Of a stretch of 35,880 nucleotides of DNA, positions 24,247 to 32,573 are shown piece by piece. Numbering within the stretch: the stretch's first letter is position 1; every line of letters starts with the position of its first letter. Position numbers and translations under genes: made by a program. Below the pieces are notes generated by a model that worked only from the letters and a program-made list of their open reading frames with translations, did no database searches and was not told the DNA's origin. Source of the DNA: Prevotellaceae bacterium UBA2448 (GTDB lineage Bacteria > Bacteroidota > Bacteroidia > Bacteroidales > Bacteroidaceae); contig DDQG01000034.1 of assembly GCA_002342585.1 (NCBI GenBank), positions 1-35,880 on the forward strand, read 5' to 3'.

Positions 24247-24645
24247 ATGGCAAAGGCAAATGAAGAATGGACGCTGACAAAGGCGGAACTTGATATAATG
24301 AATGCCCTGTGGGACAAGGACGGAGGTATGACTACACATGAGATAATCGAATGCTATCCAGAGCCTCGTCCTGCATATTCTACTATTGCTACGTTTCTGA
24401 AGATTCTGACCAAGAAGGGATTTGTCATGGCTAAGAAACAAGAGAACTATGGTAAGACGTTCTTTTTCTTTCCGAATATCACACGAGAAGCATATACAAG
24501 CCGTATGATGAAGGACGTGAAGAATACGTTTTTCGGAGGTTCAGTGAAGTCGCTCGTGTCGTTCTTTGCCGAAGAGGAGGAACTGACTCAGGAGGACATT
24601 AATGAAATACTAACCATTTTAAAGAACAAGAGCAATGTTGACTGA
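24247..24645 (+). CDS. BlaI/MecI-family transcriptional repressor
   Basis: The 132-residue winged-helix repressor has L-T-K-A-E-L-D-I-M-N-A-L-W near the N-terminus and Y-S-T-I-A-T-F-L-K-I-L-T-K-K-G in the recognition helix and wing. The C-terminal dimerisation part includes F-F-G-G-S-V-K-S-L-V-S-F-F. In the known system the repressor is cleaved after the M56 sensor is activated. I start at 24247, after the promoter; the frame is open to 24187, which is inside the -33 box. It overlaps the M56 gene by 11 bases. Confidence 0.9.
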   Translation: MAKANEEWTLTKAELDIMNALWDKDGGMTTHEIIECYPEPRPAYSTIATFLKILTKKGFVMAKKQENYGKTFFFFPNITREAYTSRMMKDVKNTFFGGSVKSLVSFFAEEEELTQEDINEILTILKNKSNVD

Positions 24646-26308
24646 TCTGATAATGTACGACCTGAAGGTAGCTGCTTTGACTGCCGTGTTCTACCTGTTC
24701 TATATGCTGCTACTCTCACGCGAGACAATGCATAAGTTGAATCGTATCGTTTTGCTTTCAGGCATTGTTCTTTCGGCAGTACTACCCTTCTGTGTGATTA
24801 CGTTTCACAAGACAGTTGTTGTAGATAGCACTCTTACACCAACGACTGTAGATGCTGATGTTGACACCACCCTACCTGCTACCGAAGTATTGGAACAGAG
24901 TTTTGACTGGACTATTCCGTTGGCTGCTATACTTCTGATTGGAGTTATCGTCCGTTGTTTGTTCTTGATACGGAGTTACAGACAACTGACGAAGATGGTT
25001 CGTGGTGGTGAGATGCATATTCTGCCAACAGGTACAAAGGTGTGTATAGTAGATGAACCAGTGGCTCCGTTCTCCTGGATGAAGACTATAGTAATGTCGC
25101 GTGCTGACTGGAACAGTGAAACGACACTATCCCCTATCCTTTCTCACGAAGAGGCGCATGTTCGCCATCGTCATAGCTACGACATAATGGTCGTAGAGTT
25201 GCTCACGGCTCTGCAATGGTTCAACCCCGTGGTGTGGTTCTTGCGTCAGGAATTGCGCATCCTCCACGAGTACGAAGCAGACGCAGACGTACTCTCTAAA
25301 GGCTTTAATGAAAGCCAGTATGTTCATTTATTAATGCAGAAAGCGATGGGCATTCAGGCCTGTGTCCTCGCCAACGGCATCCACACACCAAAAACTAAAA
25401 AACGTATTATTATGATGCTAAAATCAAAATCAAATCGACATGCATGGCTCAGAGCCTTGTACGTCGTACCAGTAGTGCTTGTCTCGTTGGCTGTAAGTGC
25501 CAAAACATTTATTCATTATGAATATGAAACTACGCCTGAGCCTGAGATGCAAGCAAGTAAAAACCCAGAATCGGAAAAGAAGCAGGAACCTATCATCGTT
25601 GTAGATGGGAAGATTATTGATATACCGATTAAATTTAAAGAAAAAACTTCGATTGAGGATGAGGAGGCTCTTCGTGCTCTTAACATCAAGAGTAAGGAGG
25701 ATATAGAATCGGTTGTTGTCTTACAGAGCAAATCTGCAGTAGAACTCTATGGCGAAAAAGGAAAGAACGGAGTAATTGAAATCAAGACAAAGAAGAAAGA
25801 AGCCTCTAAACCGTCTAATGTATCAGAAGAACCTGTAAGTACTCCGATGGCTCCAGAACCACCAAAGGTAGAAGCCGATGATGACCCAGTCTTTGAAATA
25901 TGCGAGGAAGCGCCAAGATATAAGGATGGCGAAGGAGGTCTTATGCAATTCATTGCGAAGAACATCCGCTATCCGAAGGAGGCAGCAGAACACGGAATCG
26001 AAGGACGTGTTATCGTAAAGTTCATCGTCAATAAAGACGGTTCATGCAGTAACTTCAAAATTCTTACCAACACGGCACACGACACCTCTGGCGATCCAGT
26101 TGTAACACAAGCTTGTAAGGCAGAATTAGATCAACAACAGGGAATCGAGACAGAATATACCCCGGAGGAAATAAGAGGATGGAGTAAGTCGCTTGAAACA
26201 GAAGCTATCAGAGTTCTGAAACTTGCAGGCAAGTGGGAACCGGGCAAACAACGCGGAAAGGCAGTTCGAGCATATTTTGTGCTTCCTGTCACTTTCCGAC
26301 TCCAATAA
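24635..26308 (+). CDS. M56 (BlaR1-like) metallopeptidase fused to plug-like and TonB C-terminal domains
   Basis: The 557-residue protein starts with transmembrane helices (about 11-27, 37-57 and 92-112). The M56 zinc site is H171-E-E-A-H175, with the distal acidic ligand in H-E-Y-E-A-D (211-216). Another helix lies at about 270-290. The periplasmic part has a Lys/Glu-rich linker, then a stretch like a TonB-receptor plug turn (I-E-S-V-V-V-L ... E-L-Y-G-E-K-G-K-N-G-V-I-E-I-K-T-K, about 353-386). It ends in a TonB C-terminal domain (I-R-Y-P-K-E-A-A-E-H-G-I-E-G-R-V ... W-E-P-G-K-Q-R-G-K). That domain carries an unusual insertion of about 35 residues before its last helix. In BlaR1-type systems the protease senses a periplasmic signal and relieves the repressor. 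Here the sensor arm could contact envelope proteins (inference). Confidence 0.88.
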   Translation: MLTDLIMYDLKVAALTAVFYLFYMLLLSRETMHKLNRIVLLSGIVLSAVLPFCVITFHKTVVVDSTLTPTTVDADVDTTLPATEVLEQSFDWTIPLAAILLIGVIVRCLFLIRSYRQLTKMVRGGEMHILPTGTKVCIVDEPVAPFSWMKTIVMSRADWNSETTLSPILSHEEAHVRHRHSYDIMVVELLTALQWFNPVVWFLRQELRILHEYEADADVLSKGFNESQYVHLLMQKAMGIQACVLANGIHTPKTKKRIIMMLKSKSNRHAWLRALYVVPVVLVSLAVSAKTFIHYEYETTPEPEMQASKNPESEKKQEPIIVVDGKIIDIPIKFKEKTSIEDEEALRALNIKSKEDIESVVVLQSKSAVELYGEKGKNGVIEIKTKKKEASKPSNVSEEPVSTPMAPEPPKVEADDDPVFEICEEAPRYKDGEGGLMQFIAKNIRYPKEAAEHGIEGRVIVKFIVNKDGSCSNFKILTNTAHDTSGDPVVTQACKAELDQQQGIETEYTPEEIRGWSKSLETEAIRVLKLAGKWEPGKQRGKAVRAYFVLPVTFRLQ

Positions 26309-26348
26309 CCAACAAAGTTTTAAAAGATTAGTTAAACAGCCGGCATAA

Positions 26349-26376
26349 CTACGGGGCGCTGTGAAGCGTTCCGTAG
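26349..26376 (+). repeat. Extragenic hairpin, copy 1
   Basis: CTACGGGGCGCT (26349-26360) pairs with AGCGTTCCGTAG (26365-26376) around GTGA, 12 bp including two G-T pairs, followed by ATTTTAT. The core shares its pattern with 29275-29306 (GG-n-GCGC-n-G-n-GA-n-GCGTTC). It may act as a terminator of the BlaI/M56 operon, though the T run is poor. The remaining gap (26309-26348 and 26377-26480) shows nothing else. Confidence 0.65.
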
Positions 26377-26480
26377 ATTTTATGAACAGAATTGTGGATA
26401 TGGGAGGTCGTATTCAGGAAAGGAAGAAGATTATCTGAAAGTTTTTTGATGTTGTTGCAATATTTTGGTCAGAGTTGGTG

Positions 26481-26488
26481 TATATTTG
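26481..26488 (+). promoter_or_regulatory. -7 box TATATTTG of the first ECF operon
   Basis: TAnnTTTG at 26481-26488, 37 bases before the ATG at 26525. A TTG at 26455-26457 is a -33 candidate with a spacer of 23. Confidence 0.5.
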
Positions 26489-26524
26489 TATAGAAGACCA
26501 CGAAAAAGTCCATGAAGAAAGTCG

Positions 26525-27076
26525 ATGACTGACCTGACCGAAAAACTGATTGAGGAGTTGAAACTGGGGAGTAAGCATGCCCAGCAGGAGATGCTGTTGC
26601 TGTACGGAGAGTCGGTGTGGAGACAGGTGACGACGGTAATTGTGCAGCTGGAAGATGCTGAGGAGGTGTATCAGGATGTGTTCCTGAAGGCGTTCAAGGC
26701 TATAGGGTCGTACAGACAGGAACAGGCAAGTCTGGCTACTTGGTTGGGACGAATCGCTTATAATGAGTCGCTGAATGCCGTGAGGAAACGGAAACCTCCG
26801 ATAGTGTATGTGGACGACAGAGATGTGGATCTGGAGTCGATGCAGGACGATACAATAGCTACACTACAGAAAACGGATGAGGAGACGATAGAACTGATAG
26901 AAAGGGCTCTGGACTTCCTGCCACCAGCAGAACAGGCAATCATCACGATGTTCTACTACGACAATCAAAGCATCAAGGACATTGCATACATAACAGATTC
27001 GAATATCTCAACTGTGTGTTCGAAACTGAGCAGAATAAGAAAGAAACTTTACAGAATAATAAAGAATATACAATAA
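26525..27076 (+). CDS. ECF-type RNA polymerase sigma factor
   Basis: The 183-residue protein has sigma region 2 (about 12-85: D-A-E-E-V-Y-Q-D-V-F-L-K-A-F and L-A-T-W-L-G-R-I-A-Y-N) and region 4 (about 125-180: L-P-P-A-E-Q-A-I-I-T-M-F-Y-Y-D-N-Q-S-I-K-D-I-A). It has no sensor domain. Its stop overlaps the next gene's start (TAATG), the usual arrangement with an anti-sigma gene. Confidence 0.92.
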   Translation: MTDLTEKLIEELKLGSKHAQQEMLLLYGESVWRQVTTVIVQLEDAEEVYQDVFLKAFKAIGSYRQEQASLATWLGRIAYNESLNAVRKRKPPIVYVDDRDVDLESMQDDTIATLQKTDEETIELIERALDFLPPAEQAIITMFYYDNQSIKDIAYITDSNISTVCSKLSRIRKKLYRIIKNIQ

Positions 27077-27984
27077 TGAACGAGAAGGAATTGAATGAAC
27101 AGAGGACTCAGGACAAGGGACTGAAGGCGGCGATGGCACGACGCAGAAGCCAGCGTCCGCAGATGCCGAAGGGTCTGAACGAGCGAGTGATGCAGAAGGC
27201 TGCGGCAACATCTTCTCGTGGCAGGCGCTGGTGGGCGGCAGCAGCTTCGATTGTAGCTGTTAGTGTTTTAGCTTTCATAGGTTATGAATATGAAGAGAGA
27301 AAAGCGGTTAGCAGTGAGAGGGTAGCGACTATAAGCAGTTCAAGAGTGAAAGAGGTGACGATGGTAGAACCGTCGCACACAGTTCAAGAGGTTCAAAGAG
27401 CTCAAAAAGTTCAAGTAGTTCAAGAAGTTCAGGAGGTTCAAAAGGTGAAAGATGTAAAAAAGGTTCAAGAGGTGAAAAGTGAGGAGGAACCGATGATTGA
27501 GATACAGTTGCCGAGGGATGAGGTAGAACCCAAGGTAGTGTATGCTTCAACGACTATTAACAAAGATACTGTGGTTAAGGCTCCGGCGAGGATGGAAGAG
27601 TTTGTGGAGAAGATGGCGGAGTTTTGCAAGGCGGAGTCAGCTGATTTGGATTGTCTGAAGAGTAAAAACGACAGTATTGTGAGCAGGATGTATGTGATAG
27701 AGGACAGTCCGGAGAAGGAGGTGTTTGAGCGACTGATTCAGATGGCTGTGTGGTACGATAATAATGCTCCAGGGTATTTCCTTACTTTCTCAGGACAGCA
27801 GTTCCTATTCCAACTGCACGACCTGGAACAGAACCTGAAATACTTCGTGATGGCAGAGCGCATAAATGCAGGACGCATTCTGCTCTACTCCACTCACATT
27901 CCACTCGGCAGCCAATTCAGTATGGCATGCTATCTGGATTATAGGAATAAGCTGAACGGAGGGGGAATAAAGGTTAAAGGTTAA
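27076..27984 (+). CDS. Single-pass anti-sigma-like membrane protein with Val-Gln repeats
   Basis: The 302-residue protein has a basic cytoplasmic N-terminus (1-50), one transmembrane helix (about 52-71, after G-R-R-W-W) and a periplasmic C-terminus. Position and topology are those of an anti-sigma or sigma-regulating protein, but I do not recognise an anti-sigma domain. Residues 103-134 are three-residue repeats of the V-Q-E / V-Q-K type. In DNA this is a 9-base near-repeat (GTTCAAGAG and variants) at 27382-27477. The C-terminal 100 residues are compact and start near a M-E-E-F-V-E-K-M segment. I start at 27076 because the earlier ATG in frame lies inside the sigma gene. The stop lies in a heptamer tract. 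Confidence 0.65.
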   Translation: MNEKELNEQRTQDKGLKAAMARRRSQRPQMPKGLNERVMQKAAATSSRGRRWWAAAASIVAVSVLAFIGYEYEERKAVSSERVATISSSRVKEVTMVEPSHTVQEVQRAQKVQVVQEVQEVQKVKDVKKVQEVKSEEEPMIEIQLPRDEVEPKVVYASTTINKDTVVKAPARMEEFVEKMAEFCKAESADLDCLKSKNDSIVSRMYVIEDSPEKEVFERLIQMAVWYDNNAPGYFLTFSGQQFLFQLHDLEQNLKYFVMAERINAGRILLYSTHIPLGSQFSMACYLDYRNKLNGGGIKVKG

Positions 27985-28068
27985 CGGTTAAAGGTTAAAG
28001 ACAATTGACTCTTGACCCTAGACTCTAGACAATTGAAAATTGAAAATTGACAATTGATAATTCTAAAA
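27971..28068. repeat. Heptamer tract 6 (longest)
   Basis: Fourteen units keep one 7-base register while the sequence drifts: AGGTTAA, AGGTTAA, CGGTTAA, AGGTTAA, then units of the type TGACTCT, AGACTCT, TGAAAAT, TGACAAT, TGATAAT. A G at the second position persists through nearly all units. The tract includes the stop codon of the anti-sigma-like gene (27982-27984) and fills most of the gap to the next gene. Confidence 0.88.
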
Positions 28069-28088
28069 TTCTCTAATTCTTGATATTT

Positions 28089-29234
28089 ATGAACACATTA
28101 GCATTAACAGCATTGATGGTTTGTGCAGCAGCTACTATGCAGGCACAGGACGTGAAAATTCTGATGGAAGGTCCGTGTTTTGTCCGTCCTTACGGAACAG
28201 TAGTAATGGATAGCAGAACAGGACGAACTACTATAAAGTGGGAGTCGTCGGAAGACCGTCACATCAAGGAACGCGACGGAGTATGGGTGAACAATGTTCC
28301 TCTGCGTACCATTGCCCAGGAGACAAAAAATGAAAAATTAGCAAAAAGAGACAGGTATTCTTTCACTTCTTTAACTGAGTTTTTCTCCCTGCTGACTGAG
28401 GAGGGGGACGAGACTGTACTTCATTGCTATATGAAAATGCCTGCAGACTCAATCACCAACTTCTGGCTTGCATCGGACGAGACAGGTATCATCGACTACG
28501 AAACAGGTATTCACTACCGAGCACGCCGTTGTGAACCACAGGAGGCTTGGTATAAATACTTCAACTTCACAGCTCAAAAAGATAGTACTATAGACTTCCG
28601 TATCTACTTCCCTAAGCTGCCAGAGACGACGAAAGAAATCTGCATTTACGGAGTTCCTAACTGGGGTATGCGAGGAGGTTATAAAATGCATATCGTAAGA
28701 GAGAACAGTGCAAAGAAGACCTACGACAAGAAACCGAATATGCATCACCCTACCCTCGTAAAAGCAGCAAAGGACTACAACAAGAACAATAGCGGTTCGT
28801 GGTCGGTATATAAGGATGCTCACACTATAAAGCCGACTGAGGAAGGAACGATGGCTATGTGGCTCACACCTGAGGCTACCTATGTCGCTATAGCACACGA
28901 ACAGAACTGGCTGCGCGAATACATGGGTGTGGAAAAGGGAGGTATGCTCGTAGATGGAAGCGGAAAGCAATATAAGCTCAAAGCTCTTGAAGACTACCCT
29001 CTGGGAGAGATTTACTGGGTGGAAGGCTATTCGGGCGACTTCGTTGCTACACTGAAGGTTTTCGAACCGCTGCCACTCGATGTAGAAACTATCACATACA
29101 TAGAACCTGATGGTGAACCATTCTCTGCATGGGGTGCAAACTGGAAAGGCGAGACAAAAGCGAACCTGATTGTAGAGTCGCTGAGAGCGAACCAGAAACT
29201 CTTCGAATACCATAAGAGAAAAATAGTTAAGTAA
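28089..29234 (+). CDS. Secreted protein of unknown function
   Basis: The 381-residue product begins with a signal peptide (cleavage after M-Q-A near residue 19) and has no other membrane segment. It is rich in Trp, Tyr and acidic residues, with segments W-L-A-S-D-E-T-G-I-I-D-Y-E-T-G-I-H-Y and I-C-I-Y-G-V-P-N-W-G-M-R-G-G. I do not recognise the family. I start at the ATG at 28089; the in-frame TTG at 28080 would lack a normal signal n-region. Its position between an ECF pair and a TonB-dependent barrel suggests a periplasmic or surface partner of that system (inference). Confidence 0.7.
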   Translation: MNTLALTALMVCAAATMQAQDVKILMEGPCFVRPYGTVVMDSRTGRTTIKWESSEDRHIKERDGVWVNNVPLRTIAQETKNEKLAKRDRYSFTSLTEFFSLLTEEGDETVLHCYMKMPADSITNFWLASDETGIIDYETGIHYRARRCEPQEAWYKYFNFTAQKDSTIDFRIYFPKLPETTKEICIYGVPNWGMRGGYKMHIVRENSAKKTYDKKPNMHHPTLVKAAKDYNKNNSGSWSVYKDAHTIKPTEEGTMAMWLTPEATYVAIAHEQNWLREYMGVEKGGMLVDGSGKQYKLKALEDYPLGEIYWVEGYSGDFVATLKVFEPLPLDVETITYIEPDGEPFSAWGANWKGETKANLIVESLRANQKLFEYHKRKIVK

Positions 29235-29274
29235 AAATATGTTTGAATAAATGGTTAATAGAATCCTATAGGAA

Positions 29275-29306
29275 CAATGCGGAGCGCAGCGATGCGTTCT
29301 GCATTG
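29275..29306 (+). repeat. Extragenic hairpin, copy 2
   Basis: CAATGCGGAGCGCA (29275-29288) pairs with TGCGTTCTGCATTG (29293-29306) around GCGA, a 14-bp helix with two G-T pairs. A 10-base palindrome TCCTATAGGA (29264-29273) precedes it. The core matches hairpin copy 1 with an exchanged base pair (CGCT/AGCG there, CGCA/TGCG here). It lies 25 bases before the barrel gene, so it could affect translation or termination. Confidence 0.65.
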
Positions 29307-29330
29307 GTGCATAGATAAGCTGATAAAATT

Positions 29331-32324
29331 ATGATCAAGAAAACCATCCTAACTGCCCTACTCTCACTTGTAGCCATTGTGGCGGGAGCAGAGGAAACAA
29401 CAGACAGCACGAAGACTAAAGGGCGTGAACTGTTAGTGGGAGCCGAGATAAAGGATCACCTGACCCACGAGGCGATAAAAGGTGTGACTGGTGAATTGAT
29501 ATGGGCTGCAGACAGCACCTTTATCGATTCGCTAAAGATTTCATTTGAAGAATGGGACGGAGAGAAATACTGTGCTTTTACAACTAAGATAAAACGACCC
29601 GGACAGTATCTGGTACGACTGAATGCCGAGGGCTACCAGACTATGTATGTGCCCATCGACATAAAGAAAATGTACAAGAGGGAAAAGTACAGAACGCTGA
29701 AGACCGCATACCTGAGGAAGCTGCCGAAGAAGCAGGACATAGAACTGGACGAGGTGGTGGTGAAGGCAACGAAGCTGAAGTTCTACATGGATGGCGATAC
29801 TCTGGTGTATGATGCTGATGCTTTCCAGATGGCTGAGGGGTCGATGCTCAATGCCCTGATAAAGAAACTGCCGGGTGTGGAACTGGAAGACGGAGGTGTG
29901 ATAAAGGTGAACGGCAGGAAGGTGGATGCCCTGCTGCTGAACGGAAAGGACTTCTTCGACAGCGACCGCGAACTGCTCCTGGAGAATATGCCTTCGTATA
30001 TGGTGAAGGACATACAGAGTTATGAACGAGTGCCGAGAGATGTGAGAGGTACGAATCTGGAGAAGACAGCTAAGAAGGAACTGGTGATGAATGTGAAGCT
30101 GAAACGCGAATATGCTACAGGATGGCTGGCTAATGCAGACATTGGTGGCGGAATGGGTTTTCACAGGAACGAAAGGGAGAAACTGGAGGGCAGGTATCTG
30201 GGCAGACTCTTCGGACTCAGGTTTACGGACAAGTCGCGACTGGCTCTATATGCTAATGCAAATAACCTGAACGACTCGAAGGTGCCGGGAGAGAAAGGTG
30301 AATGGTCACCTCTGATGCAGACGGAAGGACTGTCGAAACGGATAAAGTTGGGAGGAAACTACCGACTGCAACCAAACGAAGACAGGAACTATGAAGGTGA
30401 TGTCGATTTCACTTATTATGATAAGACAACTGCCAACAATGCTTCGACTGAGACTTTTCTGCAAGGAGGAAACACATACGGAAGGTCTTTCTACAACAAA
30501 CGCAGTTATGACTACGAATTCAGAACGGAACACGAACTGCGCAACTACAGTTCGAAACCTATAGGCAATGTGCTTAAGTATCTGAACTATAATGTAAGAC
30601 CGAGATTCAGATACCTGAAATGGAATAACCACTCGGAACAGGCAGATGTGACGCTGAAGCAGGATGTGGCAGACAAGCTGGGCAAGGAATGGATGGACAG
30701 CATACAGAATCCTACTGCAGGAGAACTGCTCAGGAAGTATGCCATAAACCGCACGATGAGTCGCAGCAAGGGTGTGGGACACTATACAGAAGCCAATGCT
30801 TCGGGGTATGTTTCAATGGGACCGGCACACAACGATTTCATACATGGTTTTATAGAATTTGATATGGGACTGACAGACAGAAATGAGGATAATTACGACC
30901 ACTACCTGCTGGACTACCCAAGCAATGCAGCAAAAGTGGCAGTCCGAAGGAACAGGTATAATCCGCAGCAGGATGATACAAGGAAACTGATTGTGACTCC
31001 ACATTTCTATACATATCTGGATAATGACCGACGTCATCAGATTAACATCAAGTATTCTTACAGCTACAATTACAACTATAGCAACCGCCCACTCTACCTG
31101 CTGAACAAACTGAGCGACTGGGCTGACTTCGACAAGCATCCGCTGGGTTCTCTGCCTTCGTACGACGAGATGTTGCAGAGCATAGACAATAGCAACAGTA
31201 CACGTTCGAAGAACAAAACAAATCAGCACACCCCTACTCTGACGTACAGTTACAGATTCAAGCATAAAGATGAAGAGATATATTCTCAATTAAACTTCAG
31301 TCTCGGTCTACCCATGACCCGAGAGAATATGGAGTACCAGAAAGGAACTCAGGTAGATACTCTGATGAGGAGGAATACTCACTTTCTGAGACCTCAAATC
31401 ACTTATTACCTGAGCAACTGGAAGAAAGGAACTTTTATATATTTCACATATTATATAAGTACTTCAGCTCCGTCGCTGACCAGTATGCTGAATATCCGCG
31501 ATGATGCTAATCCGCTGTATGTAGTGTTAGGAAATCCTTATCTGAAGAATACACAGACTCATCAGTTTTATTCACAATACAATGACAAGTGGAAGAGAAC
31601 TCTTTTCAATATAGATGTGAACAGTTCGATAACCCGCAATGCTGTGGCTTCGGGATTCATATACGACAAGACTACTGGTGTGAGAACCGTTAAGCCGGAG
31701 AACGTGAACGGCAACTGGCAACTCAATGCTTCGTCGGGCATAGACTTTCCGCTGGACAAAGACGATAAGTGGAGAATAAAGGAAGGTATCGGGTATAATT
31801 TCAATAATAGTGTGGATATGAGTGGTACGAACGAGAGCATGGTGGCAACCAAGTCGGTGGTGAAGACGAATAATGTGTCGGAGAATCTGGAACTGACCTG
31901 GCGACCAACAGACAAGATGGAGTACGGAGTGGGAGGAAAACTAAATCTACAGCACTCGACAAGTGAGCGGGCTGACTTCACAGACATTCATGCATGGACT
32001 TTCCAATACGGACTGAGAGGACAGATAGAACTGCCGTGGAACATACAACTCTCTACCGACTTCACCATGTATAGCCGCCGCGGATATAGCGACCCGTCGA
32101 TGAACACGAACGAACTGGTGTGGAATGCCAGACTGGCAAAACGTCTGATGAAAGGAAATCTGACGATTATGTTCGACGGCTTCGACCTGTTAGGAAAACT
32201 CTCGAATGTGCGCCGATATGTCAATGCCCAGGGCAAGTCAGAAACCTTCTACAATGTGATTCCAAGTTATGGTCTCCTGCATGTTGTGTACAGGTTGAAT
32301 AAGGAACCGAAGAAGAAGTCGTAA
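29331..32324 (+). CDS. TonB-dependent-receptor-like outer-membrane barrel protein
   Basis: The 997-residue product has a signal peptide (1-20), a carboxypeptidase-regulatory-like beta domain (about 32-125), and a plug-like segment. In that segment L-D-E-V-V-V-K-A precedes D-T-L-V-Y-D-A-D-A-F and L-I-K-K-L-P-G-V-E-L (about 137-235). A long beta-barrel part of Tyr/Asn/Arg-rich strands runs to the C-terminus. This is the outer-membrane beta-barrel family seen in many Bacteroidales genomes, related to TonB-dependent receptors. No SusD partner follows, so it is not a classical Sus pair. The substrate is unknown. The upstream ECF pair suggests it may be induced or sensed through that system. Confidence 0.87.
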   Translation: MIKKTILTALLSLVAIVAGAEETTDSTKTKGRELLVGAEIKDHLTHEAIKGVTGELIWAADSTFIDSLKISFEEWDGEKYCAFTTKIKRPGQYLVRLNAEGYQTMYVPIDIKKMYKREKYRTLKTAYLRKLPKKQDIELDEVVVKATKLKFYMDGDTLVYDADAFQMAEGSMLNALIKKLPGVELEDGGVIKVNGRKVDALLLNGKDFFDSDRELLLENMPSYMVKDIQSYERVPRDVRGTNLEKTAKKELVMNVKLKREYATGWLANADIGGGMGFHRNEREKLEGRYLGRLFGLRFTDKSRLALYANANNLNDSKVPGEKGEWSPLMQTEGLSKRIKLGGNYRLQPNEDRNYEGDVDFTYYDKTTANNASTETFLQGGNTYGRSFYNKRSYDYEFRTEHELRNYSSKPIGNVLKYLNYNVRPRFRYLKWNNHSEQADVTLKQDVADKLGKEWMDSIQNPTAGELLRKYAINRTMSRSKGVGHYTEANASGYVSMGPAHNDFIHGFIEFDMGLTDRNEDNYDHYLLDYPSNAAKVAVRRNRYNPQQDDTRKLIVTPHFYTYLDNDRRHQINIKYSYSYNYNYSNRPLYLLNKLSDWADFDKHPLGSLPSYDEMLQSIDNSNSTRSKNKTNQHTPTLTYSYRFKHKDEEIYSQLNFSLGLPMTRENMEYQKGTQVDTLMRRNTHFLRPQITYYLSNWKKGTFIYFTYYISTSAPSLTSMLNIRDDANPLYVVLGNPYLKNTQTHQFYSQYNDKWKRTLFNIDVNSSITRNAVASGFIYDKTTGVRTVKPENVNGNWQLNASSGIDFPLDKDDKWRIKEGIGYNFNNSVDMSGTNESMVATKSVVKTNNVSENLELTWRPTDKMEYGVGGKLNLQHSTSERADFTDIHAWTFQYGLRGQIELPWNIQLSTDFTMYSRRGYSDPSMNTNELVWNARLAKRLMKGNLTIMFDGFDLLGKLSNVRRYVNAQGKSETFYNVIPSYGLLHVVYRLNKEPKKKS

Positions 32325-32364
32325 ACCCTTTTTTAGAATTAAAATTGCTTGTAGCAATGTGTAG

Positions 32365-32538
32365 TTATAAAGAAGGGGTTATAAATTCAGTTTGACCATA
32401 CGTCAGTGTATTGCCTTCTATATGATTACTATTGTAATTGAAATCAATGGTAAAATCAAGACGAAGTAAATTATCTAACTTTACGATTAAGTCTTGAATA
32501 ATGTAAGCAAAATAAGAATTTATTTTGATTTTGCAGCA
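32365..32538 (-). pseudogene. Remnant of a Fic-family gene (N-terminal part)
   Basis: On the minus strand this stretch reads without a stop. It includes F-N-Y-N-S-N-H-I-E-G-N-T-L-T-Y-G-Q-T (about 32432-32380), which matches the conserved region before the Fic core, including the S-x-x-I-E-G-N inhibitory-helix motif. It stops at 32365-32367, soon after, and the catalytic H-P-F-x-x-G-N-G region is absent. There is no in-frame start at the upstream end: a TAA precedes it. Fic enzymes AMPylate proteins. This fragment cannot, and is best read as decayed DNA between the barrel gene and the second ECF operon. Confidence 0.6.
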
Positions 32539-32542
32539 TTAT

Positions 32543-32570
32543 CACTATTATCTATTATCTATTAACTATA
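32543..32570. repeat. Heptamer tract 7
   Basis: Four units in register: CACTATT, ATCTATT, ATCTATT, AACTATA. This is the only tract not touching a stop codon. It lies between the Fic remnant and promoter-leader copy B. Confidence 0.65.
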
Positions 32571-32573
32571 AAA

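Noticed and set aside
26382..26438. An 18-codon ORF starting M-N-R upstream of the first ECF sigma
   Set aside because: It resembles the leader ORFs only in three residues. The hairpin and promoter context of copies A and B is absent.
28080..28088. TTG at 28080 as the start of the secreted protein
   Set aside because: The ATG nine bases later gives the usual signal peptide, and the TTG follows directly on the heptamer tract.
29331..32324. SusC of a polysaccharide utilisation locus
   Set aside because: No SusD-type gene or glycoside hydrolase follows. The plug and barrel layout fits the stand-alone outer-membrane barrel family better.
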